From assembly GCA_963675135.1 (NCBI GenBank), contig OY776131.1, positions 40,532,232 through 40,596,231 of the forward strand: a stretch of 64,000 bases of DNA, read 5' to 3'. Below the pieces are notes generated by a model, which saw nothing but the letters and a program-made list of their open reading frames with translations, made no database searches and had not been told where the DNA came from. Both the position numbers and the translations under genes were made by a program. Source of the stretch: Galeopsis tetrahit. Lineage: Eukaryota; Streptophyta; Magnoliopsida; Lamiales; Lamiaceae. Positions 1-10,708 of the stretch are shown here, piece after piece. Position 1 is the stretch's first letter. Each line of letters begins with the position of its first letter.

Positions 1-325
1 TTATTTATAGTATTGTTTATTTGAAAATATTTTTGAATGTTTATTAAGTAATTGTATTTTATGTTTTAGATGAATTATTCAAAGTTCAAACATGAGATCT
101 TACATGAAATGGTTAAATTCCAAGATTATTTTGTAAGTTTTTATTGTTTTATTTTTTTTATTCACTAATTTATTTCAAAATATTTGACTAATATTAAATA
201 TTCTCGATATTCCCAACATTCTTTTTCATGCCTTTAGAAGTGCTTTTTCGTTGAACTGTTATTTAGTATTTAATGATGATCGTCAAGTTATTCGTGATGT
301 TTTAACTGTTATAGAGAAATGACAT

Positions 326-1500
326 TTGATTTCTGAATTAAGCTCATTTTCTAAAGTCCCGAATATTTATTATTTTGGCACTTTATCAATCTCTTCTATG
401 TTGGAAGCGATAAATATTACATTAGAATATAGTATGACGATAAGTGTGAATTTGGAGTCGACGTTCCATTTTCCTTATTACGTAAGTATTTTTTACACTT
501 TTAATTTGTTTTTCAATTTCGTTAGAAGTACTGGTGGAATGATGTCTAATTTGTCTTTTTGCAAAAAGACGGTAGTTTTTAGTGGAGACTTTAGGCAAAT
601 TCTTCATGATATTTATAAATATACTAGAGAACATATAGTTTACTATACTATCAATTCTTCATATATGTGGGAATATTGAAAGGTATAGAGGCTGACAAGG
701 AACATGAGGTTGCAGACTGAAAATTCTAATTGTAATAATAAATTTGATGAGATAGTTGGATTCTCAAATTGTATTTTAAAAGTTGAGGATGAGGATCTTG
801 GAGATAGTGATGAGAATTTTGCGGTTATTGATATTCTTGGAGAGAATTTAATTTTAGATGCACGTGATCCTGTTGCTGCTACATTTGACAGCATTTACCC
901 ACCTGTACGTCTCCGATAACTTTGGTACGAATAAGTATTTTGAGGATAAAGTTATACTTGCTCCAACACACAAAAATATATGTTGAAAGTATTAATGAGA
1001 CATTGTTGACAATGATACTTGATGATATAAGGTAATATTTGAATTCAGATAATGTTTGTCCATCAGAGTCATGTGTTTTCAATTGATTTTCTCAATTCTC
1101 TTTAGTGTTCTGGTCTACCAAAACACTATCGGTTTGTTCTCAAAAGTGGTGTCCCTATAATGTAGCTTAGGAATATTGATCTGAAGTTTGGTTTGTACAA
1201 TAGAATTAAACTGATTGTTACTAGACTTGAAAATCACAACATCAAAGGACAAATTATTTGTGAAATAAATGTTGGTAGTAAAGTTTTTATCCCGAGGATG
1301 ACATTAAATGTTTCGGATGACACGACTTCCGTAAAGTTTCGAAGGAACTAGACAATTTTATATTCTATTTTCTTTTGCAATATTGATAAATAAATGATAA
1401 TGTCAGTCTCTTTCCATGGGTAGATATCTACCTTCCGAAACATGTGTTCACACACAAACATTTATATGTTGCAGTCTTTAAAGTTTAAAGTCAAGAGTAA
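326..1500 (+). pseudogene. Decayed Helitron PIF1-like DNA helicase, C-terminal part
   Basis: In autonomous plant Helitrons this domain unwinds DNA during rolling-circle transposition. Around 565-680 the + strand reads VVFSGDFRQILHDI followed by INSSYMWEY, matching the family signature GGDFRQILPVI...NSSLW. The frame continues at 704-919 with an acidic stretch. Around 1160-1340 pieces such as LKFGLYN, LIVTRL and VFIPRM correspond to the region before the last helicase motif, and 1430-1500 reads DIYLPKHVFTHKHLYVAVF, the usual C-terminal YVAVSRV motif with substitutions. Frameshifts and stops separate the pieces, so no functional protein is made. The N-terminal Rep part is not in the window. Confidence 0.75.
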
Positions 1501-1643
1501 AAATGTATTAAAAAATATTTGTCTAAATTCAAATGGAAAAATATGTAAATGTACAACAAATGTTGTCTACAATGAAATTTTTCACAATTTATAATTTCGT
1601 ATATTGATTTCTTTTATAAATAAAATTTTAATTCTCTAATTTA

Positions 1644-1678
<35 letters not shown>

Positions 1679-1830
1679 AGTAATCTATATTGCTTACAAC
1701 TTTTTATTTTTTTATCCTTTAATAGAATAATAAATTTACAATCTATACATGTTTTAAATGTTATGTTTTTAATTAATAAATTAAATTTGAATTGCACAGA
1801 CTAAATCATATAAAATTATAAATTTATTTC

Positions 1831-1861
1831 AGCCCCGCGTAAAACGCGGGTCTTACACTAG
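1831..1861 (+). other. Helitron 3' terminus (hairpin plus CTAG)
   Basis: A 6-bp GC stem (CCCGCG/CGCGGG) with a short A-rich loop lies 7 bases before CTAG at 1858-1861; the next base is T. This is the canonical termination signal for Helitron transposition. Confidence 0.8.
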
Positions 1862-1899
1862 TATATTTATGTTTCTCGATTAGCTGTTGTGTTATTTAA

Positions 1900-3466
1900 C
1901 TAGTAATTCTCCCGTGCGTTGCACGGATTAACTATTTATAAATTTTAATGTAATACACCATGTAATAGAAATTTAAATTAAATTAATATGTTTATTATCA
2001 TTTAATTTTTTTATTAATATATAAATTTTATGAAATAGTGTATGTTTCTATGTCTCATAATCTATGTACAAAAATCGCCAAAAAATGAAATTTATAAGGT
2101 GATCTTAAGATATTATTTATTAATATTATTATTAACAATTAATCAACATTAAAAAATGGTGATTATTCGATTTTGCATTAATCACTTTTTTTTTTTTTTT
2201 TGAGAGGGGCATTAATCACCTTGTTTGAGTTTGAGATTCATATACATAGCATGTGTAACCCCATTTTTTATATTAAAGTTTGATGTCTACAAATTAATTA
2301 AAATTCATAAAATAATGATTACTCCACATTTTAAATTCTTCTAAATAGGAAAGAAATGAGATCTTTTAGTGTGATATTCAAATATAAAGATGGGAAACTT
2401 CTGACAAAACAAAGTGAGTAACTAAAATTTAATTTACAAAATAATAGATTCATAAAATTATCTCATACAAATTTTAACTTACACTGTAATTAAAATCTAT
2501 ATATACAAATGACTTTTTAATAATTGAAATTTATATAAGTATGCTTGATTTAAGTTTCGAAAAATTTTGAAATCTGAATTTTAAAATTTTGTAGATTAAA
2601 ATTTTTAATTCTTGTAATGGTATGCATTTCAGTATTTGTGTTGAAATTTAAGTAAAATATGATTTAACTTTATATTTTATATGATTTATATGTATATACA
2701 TAAGATTTATAGATATTTATATGATACGGAGTATATTTTTGTATGATTTATAAGTATTTATAGGATATAATTTTCTGTTTTCAATTTTAAAATATAACTG
2801 ATTTTAAATTTAAAAATCACAAACATCCCTTATATGATTTCGAATCTCGATATCATCTCGTGAAAAAGTGTACTCCCTTCTATTCAAAATATATGTCATC
2901 CTAAATTAATACACACATATTAAGAAAATAAATTATTTCTTATGTCATCCTTAATTAATGATTGTACATCTTATAAAAAAAGAATACATTTATATAAATA
3001 TTTAGTAGTCTTAAGGTTAAATTTAAAAGAAATGTAATTAATTTACATTGAAAAATTTAAAACGTCTTATAATTTGTAAAGAAAATGAAATATCAAAATA
3101 ACCTATATTAAAAATAGAAAAGAGTATTTATGTATGAATATACATAAATTAATTCCTAGTCTTTTTAATGAGCCAAGTACAATTTATACCTGCTAATATC
3201 CATTAACAAATGTGTGACAAATTGGAGATTGTGTAGATGTATTTAAGTTTTTTGAAAACTGAGAATATGCTGGAGGAAAAGGTAAAGCAGCCGTCTTTTG
3301 CAGGCAGGTTCAGAAACTTGAAATTTGTGCCTATAATTACATTTTAGAATGAATATGCAATGAGGGTTAACTTAAAATCAGGGTAATATTCATTATTTAT
3401 TTCTTAAAATAGTAAAACATTTGGGCGGGAAAATTACAGTGGGTGGCTATTGTGTTTTTATATATA
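1900..3466 (-). mobile_element. Non-autonomous Helitron, copy a
   Basis: The element is read on the minus strand. Its 3' end lies at the left: CTAG at 1900-1903 preceded by the hairpin CCGTGC-AA-GCACGG (about 1911-1926). Its 5' part near 3420-3466 (rc TATATATAAAAACACAATAG, then TTTTCCCGCCC) matches the 5' part of the copy at 10709-11508, and the interior (rc TTTTGTCAGAAG near 2390) also matches that copy. No long reading frame is present. The left flank up to 1899 matches a site near 32427-32453 that lacks the element. The right edge abuts the 3' terminus of copy b. Confidence 0.65.
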
Positions 3467-5051
3467 CTATTAATTCACCCGTGTGTTGCACGGACAGTGT
3501 ATATACATTTGGTGTTTTACGTACTTTTAAAATGAATATTTTAAAAATTAAAAAGTTTAACCCCTCATGGTCATGGCTCATATGATGACTTGAATTTATG
3601 GTTGTATTGACTTCAGTAATGATTTTCTTTTATCAATTGAAATATTTCATTACGTTCATGATTAATTCAATTTATATTTTTTTCAAATGAGTTATAAATT
3701 ATTAGTATTGTGTAAAAAATCATTTAATTCAATATATTGTCAAAGCATAACCAAATGAATGTGTTTATAATAAATAAATAGTTAAATGAACATAGCTTGA
3801 TTTTCATGTGTTTATAATGATAAAAGCGCCAATCCAATTAAATTAAGATAAACCTTATAACCATGACAGTCAAACCCAATAAATATTTTATTGATTACAT
3901 AAAACATAATTTCAAAATAAAAAAAAAATTTATATAGGAGTTAGACAATTTTAATTGTACTCAATATTAAATTAAAAAAGAAATGTTTCTTTAAAATATT
4001 TTTAAATTAGAATTTGTATGAAAATCAATTCTTGTACATATTTTTCTTGGCGCTTCAAAGAAGTTGTGTTGTCCACCTTTATTTTATAAACTCAGGAGCT
4101 GGTTTATGCCATGTCAAGTTGGGTAATAAAGTTGGACCTGGTTTATACACTTTATCATTTGAATTAGAAAATAAAATTATATTTTACCGGAGAAATCAGA
4201 TTCAATACAAAAAAATAAATCATTAAAAAATCAGATTCTGTATCATAAGTTCAAAACCATAAAATATACCATTATATATATTAACGTTATTTACTAAATG
4301 GGTTGAGCTCTATTTGGAAGCATAATAAAATACACACGAAAAATAGCAGATAATCGAAAAAATCAAAATCACACAGCATTCCCAATCTATAACAGAATTA
4401 GCAAGAAATGAAAGCTCTTCTCAAATAAAAACCAAACCATCTATTCTCAAGAAAGTAAAACAATGGCAAAATCGGTAGCATTTTATGGCATTTGAATAAT
4501 AAAGTCCACTCCTTTTTTTCTCAATTCGAACATTTATGCCTACATAGTACAACTTTATTTAAGTCAATTTTCCTAACTTCAAAGAAATACAAACTCTGTA
4601 TGAAGTTCAGAGAAGTTCTGAACCGGTAAAGAAAGTTGAATTGAGTTTCAACTCTGCCCAACAACTCTCATGTTTAAACACGGGCACACATATAGAACAA
4701 ATGATGTTAGCATTATTTTAACATGTAATCAATATAGTAAAATATGTTTAATATATCTTACAAATAATTCTTTTAAACTACCATTTCGTCTTCACATAAA
4801 ATAAAATATTTTGACATTAGTATATTTTTTGTATCAATATATACTGATTTATAAAGTATAATAAACTCTAATCCAGGTATTACTTAAAGCTTCTAATATG
4901 TGTTTTCTGAAATTAAATATCAAATTTATAGAATGGTAATGTAGACATACACGACAACCATTCAATATACTATATACTCCACAATTTATTATTTACTTGG
5001 CCAATCTCTAAAAAACATCTTTGCATCTCCTCTGAAAAAAATGATCCTATT

Positions 5052-5180
5052 TTATATACAATTAGCATCAATTCTCTTGTAATGGTCAACCATTTCTTTA
5101 ACCTTCGACATGACCCCACTCTTTTTTTGTAATGTTTGTTCGCTTTCACGGTCTGCCAGCTGAAGCCTCAAGGGAAACAC
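5052..5180 (-). pseudogene. Exon-like open segment inside Helitron copy b
   Basis: An open stretch of about 42 codons on the minus strand begins just after an AG dinucleotide at 5181-5182 and reads VFPLRLQLADRESEQ and then MSKVKEMVDHYKRIDAN, followed by a stop. The charged, helical character and the clean open frame in AT-rich surroundings suggest a captured exon. I do not recognise the protein. It may equally be a chance frame. Confidence 0.2.
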
Positions 5181-7473
5181 TATTTATCATATTCTCTAGT
5201 CGCTAGCTCCGGTTAAAATCGATACATTTGTTTATCAAAATCTGCAATTCACAAATCTAACATAATAAAAAACTATAATTAAAGCCACAAATCTGCACTT
5301 GAAATTGGGTCACAAAATCTGCAAACTAACAAATGTGAAATTGAAAAACTTTATGAGAACGCATGTAGGATAATCATATTGAATGGTTAGAATGAAATAC
5401 ATCAAAAATAACATTAAACAATGAATTAAAGTGGAGGATTGAAATATGCATGTACCAACAAACCTAAAGGGAATCAAATACATGAATAAAAAATGGATAT
5501 TCATGAAATGATAAACAAATGAATATGAATTGGTAAAAAATAAAACCTCAAAGAACATGAACATTTCAAAAATGGATTATAGTAGTTATTAGTCTGACCA
5601 TACAAAATTAGACAAAAATAGAAAAGATAAATAATTAATGCATAAAAAATAAACACTTAATAATTATAATCAGTAGAGAAATTAAATCCAAAATCTAGAA
5701 GTAAATCTACATATAACACATGAACTAATATTTCAAAACCCATTTACTAAGAAAGGTATGATATGGTATATTATTATATTTATACCTAAAGTTGAAGGAA
5801 GTACTCCCTCGATAATAAATTGATGCTAAAACTCTGAATCCAAAGAAAACACTAACAAAAATATTATTGTTAAAATATAGGAAAGAAATGAAAGAATTAA
5901 TCCAAAAATAAATAACTACTACTCAACGTGTTTGGATGATTTCTTTGTGATATGAAATTAGAAGTAGTTTTCACGGACAAAACATACACTTGAAGAGCAT
6001 AAGTAAGATATGTGATGAAATTAGAAAATCTGAAAATTAAAGTTGACATATAGATGTGACATGTGAAGTTAGAGCTCGGAATTAATGATTTTTTCAGTAG
6101 GGTAAACAAAATATTCAAGATATGGGGAGAAAAGAAATGAATGCAGCCATGTTCACCACTCTTGATTATGTGAGTGAATGAAAATCACCTTTGACATTCT
6201 TATAAAATTGTAGCCGACAACATAATTAAACCCACCAATCCATCATCAAGATATAAATTTTTGCAAGTATGACGAAAAAATGAAAAGAACCAAAACAAAG
6301 AATATAGAGTTACACCGCATAAGACGACACATTCATTTGAACTGAGAATGACCAGTACAGAGAGAGGATTCAACGACGACAAAGATCCGAAATTGGCATA
6401 TATTGACTTATGATCAATATAAAAAAAAATACAAATATCTGAAATTGATTCTAAGACCTGTAGTTTGAACTTGAATACACAATCATGTGTTGCTGCATCC
6501 ATTTCAATATTCATTAATTAGACAATCATTAACTACAAAGCAACAATCTTTCTACACAAAGCTTTTGTGATGACGATGACACCCAAAATCAAATGTTTCA
6601 TGTGAAATAATAATCCCCAAATTAATGAAAATGATATACTAATACACGTCTTTTTGAAATACAATTCTTATCAGAAGAAAGAATATATACTTACAACTTG
6701 CGGATAAAGTAGATTCAATCTAGCAAAGTTGTGAAAGGAAGAAAATCTGCCACAAAATAAAAAATAAAAAAAAAACGAATACAAAGATTATAAAATTGTT
6801 CAAATCAACGTATTCAACAGTTCAACTGGGGCAAGGCATACTTACAACCGAGATTTAGCCAGCGATACAAACGTTATATATACAATGAAAACTGGGAAGT
6901 GAAAAGCGGAACCCTCACCTCTTCATCTTGTTCCGACTTCCTACTTCATAATCCACCACCACTCAACTAAATTACCTAAAAGAAACAGAGAAAAAAAAAA
7001 GAGTGAATGAAACGTTTTCGCAGAGATGATTGCATATTGGGAAAAAAATCAGTAAAATCTGCAAAACAAAATTAATTACAGAGTAAATCTGAAATCAGAG
7101 ATACATGTGACGGAAAATAGATAGAGAGGGGCTTCTGAAATAAACAACCCCATACCCCAAAACACCCCAGTGCACACGCGACAACACAACACCACTACAT
7201 CAATTCAAGTATTTGTTTGAACATATATTAATTCCACAAACAATATTGGATTAGTAAATAATAAATGTTGTTAGTATAATAACTATTCATTATGGTATGG
7301 AGAAAAGATAAAATAGAAACATGCTTCTTTGTCTCTTGTAGATTGTAAATGTAATTGAATCTGTTGGATGCAAATTTGAATTCGAATGGACAACCCAACA
7401 GTTATCTACTAATGCTTCATCGGTAGAAAAAATCAATTTAATATAAATAATAATAAATGCAAAACACCATTAC

Positions 7474-7537
7474 CGATAAAGCTTGGAGTGCGGCGACGTG
7501 CTGCGAACCGTCCGACAAAGGAGAGTTCTGCCGCCAT
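7474..7537 (-). pseudogene. Captured first coding exon (unknown host gene)
   Basis: On the minus strand a GC-rich leader precedes an ATG at 7537 in good context, followed by 21 codons (MAAELSFVGRFAARRRTPSF) ending in ATCG and a consensus 5' splice site GTAATG at 7473. Further along the same strand an AAGAG/GTGAGG donor sits near 6918, after a pyrimidine-rich AG near 6970. The arrangement looks like a promoter-proximal exon and intron of a host gene. It lies inside the bounds of a Helitron, a class known for gene capture. The N-terminus, rich in arginine and alanine, could be an organelle-targeting start, but I cannot name the gene. Confidence 0.35.
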
Positions 7538-7891
7538 GGCCCGCCGTGAATGTCGATGCAAGTTGCAGATGGGACAGAGTGAGAGATTCACGGCGCAGGT
7601 CACAGAAGGGGCTGGGGCCTGGGGAAACCCACACAGTGACAAGGATAGAAGATGACGGCTACGCGATTTTACTGTGTGAAAATCGCACACAGTGACAGTG
7701 TAACAAAGAGAAGAAGAATTGTTATAAGAAAACCCTAGAATTCTGGAATGATGTGTTTTATGGGTGGGGCCCACTAAAAATATTTTTTTATTTCAGAATT
7801 TTAGGCGGTAACTTCTTCAAGAAGGACTATGCTATTTTTATATATATATAGATATAGATTTTAAAGCTAATTATTCATCACTAACGCTTTT

Positions 7892-7956
7892 TAGGATTCT
7901 CGAGCCGGATAAAACCCGAGTGTCGCCTTGCTAAGTTAGGTCGGTCGGGTTCGAGG
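7892..7956 (-). pseudogene. Legume-type lectin gene fragment A
   Basis: The minus strand reads NPTDLT, a TAG stop, then QGDTRVLSGSRIL. This aligns with the start of the lectin domain encoded at 63700-63780 (NRTDLTYEGDARVDSGIL): the nucleotide match is clear through GACCGACCTAACTTA and AAGGCGAC. The tyrosine codon TAC has become TAG. Flanking sequence at 8000-8220 matches 37440-37610 beside the other lectin fragment, so both belong to one duplicated locus. Confidence 0.7.
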
Positions 7957-8616
7957 TAAACGAGTCGAAGGTGAAGAATTAAGTAGGCTCGATCCTAATA
8001 TGAAGCCAACAAATTTTATTTTCTTGTCCTTTCTTTTTTAAACATTATTTTTCCTTTTCGTTCAACCTGCAAATTTAATTTTGTTAATAATTAGAAATTA
8101 ATTAAGTATATATATATGTAAGTAGTAAATTTGATGATGTAGATTGCTGTGGTGAATGGAGATGGTGGTCCTATTTTGCAATGGAAATATTGAATGTGTT
8201 CATCATCTCTCATCTAGATCACCCCAAGTTATAATCTCAAAGTTAGATTTTTGTGGATAATGGAGTACGGGGTAGCACTCCCAGGTAATACTTTAATTTC
8301 TTCCCACTTAAATCATTTATTACTTCACCTGCCAAATGCATGCAATGAGGCTAGGGGTATGCATACACAATACGCACGTGTCAACTGCCAAATCTTTCAC
8401 ATGTTTTTTTTTTAGGTTTTTATCGATTTAATTTTATTGTTATTATTATTAGCAAACATATCCAATTAAAAAAAAAAACTTGTTAAATTGAAATCGTATT
8501 AAATAAAAACTTTGTTGATGAAATAAAATTAATTTTAATAAATATTAATTAAAAAATTAATTAATTTACACCCTTTTACAAGCTTTGAATTTTAAGATAC
8601 GATTGAGCATTATTCA

Positions 8617-9349
8617 GGTGGTGTTTGGTTTGGGATTGATTTGAATTGGATTTGGATTGTGGTGGATTGGATTGAGATACGTAAATTGTGTTTTTGGTTA
8701 AGGATTGAGAAGTACTGGTAGATTTAATTTTATGTCACGTCAAGAAGAGTGATATTATAATATTTTATTATTGGTAGTAGTGAAAAAAAAGTAAGAGAGA
8801 GAAGAAAGTAGGAGAGACAATGAGTATATGAGGCGGTGTTTGGTTTGGGATTGGCCAATCCAGATTTGGATTGGTCCAATCCCAATCCAATCTCTCTCAA
8901 TCCATCTCAATCCAAATACAAATTCAAATATCAATTCACCCCTATAATACACCTATACACCTATTTTTATACAATCAAATCACTATTTTCAACCATTCAT
9001 TCTCTCTCCTACTTTCTCCTCTCTCATATTTTGATGTGACATAAAGTTATATCTACCACTATTTCTCAATCCTTAACCAAACACAATTTATACACACAAT
9101 TACTAATCCACCACAATCCAAATCCAATCTAATCCACCACAATCCAAATCCAATCCAATCCAAATCAATCTCAAACCAAACACCACCTAAAAGAAAAGTA
9201 AGAGATATAGTGATTTGATGGTATAAAAATAGGTGTGTAGGTGTATTATAGGAGTGTATTTGTATTTGGATTGAGATGGATTGAAAAAGATTGGATTGAG
9301 ATCGGACCAATCCAAATTCGGATTGACTAATCCCAAAACAAACACCGCC
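8617..9349 (-). mobile_element. Outer MITE (PIF/Harbinger-like)
   Basis: The ends form a short inverted repeat: GGTGGTGTTTGGTTTGGGAT at the left and the complement of GGCGGTGTTTGTTTTGGGAT at the right. Flanking bases TCA and CCA fit a 3-bp target duplication with one mutation, and the uninterrupted site (ATTCATGGTG) is seen in the paralogous segment at about 12175-12185. Its middle is occupied by a second member of the same family (8832-9187). No coding capacity. Confidence 0.65.
8832..9187 (+). mobile_element. Inner MITE of the same family, opposite orientation
   Basis: This 356-bp element runs from GGCGGTGTTTGGTTTGGGAT to the complement of GGTGGTGTTTGGTTTGAGAT, with TGA/TAA as probable 3-bp flanks. 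Its left end resembles the right end of the surrounding element and its right end resembles that element's left end. It therefore inserted into a relative in reverse orientation. Both ends carry many TTGGATTG/CAATCCAA repeats. Non-coding. Confidence 0.65.
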
Positions 9350-9846
9350 CCATGGTGTACAATTGCAATTTAAATATAGTTACAAAAAAAAATATGTTTA
9401 CCAAAGTATATGCACATTACTTTTATGAAAAAATCACTTTATTAAATTATTACTTAATTTTACTCACAAAAATTATTTTATTATAAATAAATCTTATAAT
9501 ACACTTACTTTATCTGTTTATTTAAAAAAAAAAAAATTGTGCTAAAAAAATATAAACGGGAAAGTATATGACTCATGAATTCGGCAAGGGGCGTACGTAG
9601 GGATGATAGTTTTTGTCATCTTCTTTTCTCCTAAATCCGATTAAAACACGTGATATTTGATGGAACAATCGAAGATTATATTCACATCTTTATAAATTGC
9701 AAATTGTAAAAATATGGTGTAAGTTTTAAAACTGTGTTGAACTCTGCGTATTAATTCATATTTTAAAATGCAATTGCACTTTTAATTAAAATTAAAATTA
9801 CCTATTAATATGTCATGCAAAAAAATATAATGTACCCCATAAGAAA

Positions 9847-9955
9847 AACATTCTATATTTATTAATAATAATAAAAAAAATAGGTCCAACATTCTATATT
9901 TATTAATAATAATAAAAAAAATAGGTCCAACATTCTATATTTATTAATAATAAAA
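9847..9955. repeat. 41-bp tandem repeat, about 2.7 copies
   Basis: Units start at 9847, 9888 and 9929 with AACATTCTATATTTATTAAT and end in ATAGGTCC. The paralogous segment at 12690-12730 has a single unit, so the expansion is local to this copy. Confidence 0.9.
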
Positions 9956-9999
9956 AAGACTCATTAGGCTTGATTCGACTCGTTAGGTTCATTAGACCC

Positions 10000-10107
10000 T
10001 TTAACGAGTTGAGCCGAGCTCTCGAATATGATATATTTTTATTTATTTTTACCTTTAACGAGTTGAGCCGAGCTCTCGAATATGATATATTTTTTATTTA
10101 TTTTTAC
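10000..10107. repeat. 54-bp tandem duplication
   Basis: Two units starting at 10000 and 10054 share TTTAACGAGTTGAGCCGAGC and a TATGATATATTTTTATTTAT tail. There is one length difference in a T run. No gene here. Confidence 0.9.
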
Positions 10108-10270
10108 AGTATATTTCAAAAGTACCAAAAAAAAATTATAGTAGAAGTGAACGTGGGATACCTTTTTCCATGCTCTTAATAAGAACACCAATTAACGCAA
10201 TTAATTATTTCTTGGTATCTACTTCCCGGCCCATAATCAAAATTTAAAGAAAGAAATAATAATAGTTGAT

Positions 10271-10275
10271 AAAAA
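10271..10275 (-). terminator. Pol III terminator of the tRNA gene
   Basis: Five consecutive T residues on the minus strand directly after the discriminator base of the tRNA. Confidence 0.7.
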
Positions 10276-10348
10276 TGGCTTCGCCCGGACTCGAACCGGA
10301 GACCTTCAGTGTGTTAGACTGACTGATAACCAACTACACCACGAAACC
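10276..10348 (-). tRNA. tRNA-Val (anticodon AAC)
   Basis: The minus strand folds as a tRNA. The 7-bp acceptor stem GGTTTCG/CGAAGCC has one GU pair, the anticodon stem TCAGT/ACTGA encloses loop CTAACAC with anticodon AAC, and the T arm contains GGTTCGAGTCC. Internal promoter boxes A and B are present. A run of five T (read on the minus strand) follows the 3' end directly and would terminate Pol III, and CAA lies just upstream of the 5' end, as is usual for plant tRNA genes. The length is 73 nt, one short of what I recall for plant tRNA-Val(AAC); the missing base appears to be at the D-stem/anticodon-stem junction. Confidence 0.85.
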
Positions 10349-10590
10349 TTTGATACAAATTGAAAAATATTAAAAGAATTATAGAGTCGACACATTTAAA
10401 TAAATGAGAAGTTTGGTGTGAAATAATCTCAGAGTTCCTCTTATGTATAAGTGAAATGAAGAGTGTCATAACTCACAAGCCCATGAATCATACAAATAGA
10501 TGTAGGAATGGGTCAAACTACGAGTCAGCCTACTAAAGCTCAACTCGTTTAATAAAAAAGTTACTTAGACTTTTTTAAAAGTCTATCTAT

Positions 10591-10708
10591 GGGTGTGTTT
10601 TGAAACACAACTAACTGCTTCTAGAATTACTTTTTTTTAAAAGTTGTGAGAGGAAGCTTTGAAAATAAGTGATTATAGAAGCAGTTACTTGTGTTTCAAA
10701 ACACAGCC
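10591..10708. mobile_element. Short MITE with 21-bp inverted ends
   Basis: The left end GGGTGTGTTTTGAAACACAA and the complement of the right end, GGCTGTGTTTTGAAACACAA, match with one difference. The match continues less perfectly into CTGCTTCTA/TAGAAGCAG. The 118-bp element is bordered by TAT on both sides. Non-coding; superfamily uncertain. Confidence 0.6.

Larger units (their letters stand above)
1..1861 (+). mobile_element. Helitron remnant, 3' portion (starts left of window)
   Basis: This rolling-circle transposon relic enters from the left edge and ends at 1861. Two independent signs agree. Decayed PIF1-helicase coding sequence runs to about 1500. At 1833-1861 there is a GC hairpin (CCCGCG, AAAA-type loop, CGCGGG) followed by CTAG and then a host T, the classic Helitron 3' end. 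An AT dinucleotide run lies at about 1648-1676. DNA to the right (from about 1873) matches a paralogous stretch at 32427, which supports 1861 as a true edge. The 5' end is outside the window. The coding part is full of stops, so the element is dead. Confidence 0.75.
3467..7858 (-). mobile_element. Non-autonomous Helitron, copy b, with exon-like cargo
   Basis: On the minus strand the element begins at 7858 with TC TATATCTATATATATA after a host A, and ends at about 3467 with CCGTGCAACACACGGG, GAATTAATAG and T. The terminal tetranucleotide is ATAG rather than CTAG, probably one mutation. The flanking host DNA right of 7858 continues the lectin-locus segment that is uninterrupted at 32450-32480. 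No transposase is encoded. The interior holds GC-rich exon-like pieces with splice-like boundaries on the minus strand (7474-7537, near 6918, 5052-5180), suggesting captured gene fragments. About 3500-5000 and 5200-6900 hold only AT-rich DNA in which I see no gene. Confidence 0.55.
7859..9845. repeat. Duplicated lectin-locus segment, copy A
   Basis: This stretch shares blocks with three other places. 8000-8220 matches about 37430-37620. 8340-8560 matches 11870-12070. 8570-8616 plus 9350-9845 matches 12110-12735, and in part 31890-32280 and 38178-38345. Shared landmarks include ACACCCTT.TACAAGCTTTG, GGTGTACGATTGC and GGCGTACGTAGG. The copy is interrupted by the MITE pair at 8617-9349. No gene other than the lectin fragment is present. 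It is probably a degraded tandem or segmental duplication of the intergenic DNA around a lectin gene. Confidence 0.65.

Noticed and set aside
2870..3170. Possible Stowaway element (TACTCCCTTCTATTC)
   Set aside because: Only one end resembles the family; no matching inverted end or TA flank was found.
6200..6514. 104-codon minus-strand ORF
   Set aside because: The first 18 codons could be an exon ending at CTACAG/GT, but the rest is hydrophobic low-complexity translation; I could not connect it to a family and did not annotate it.
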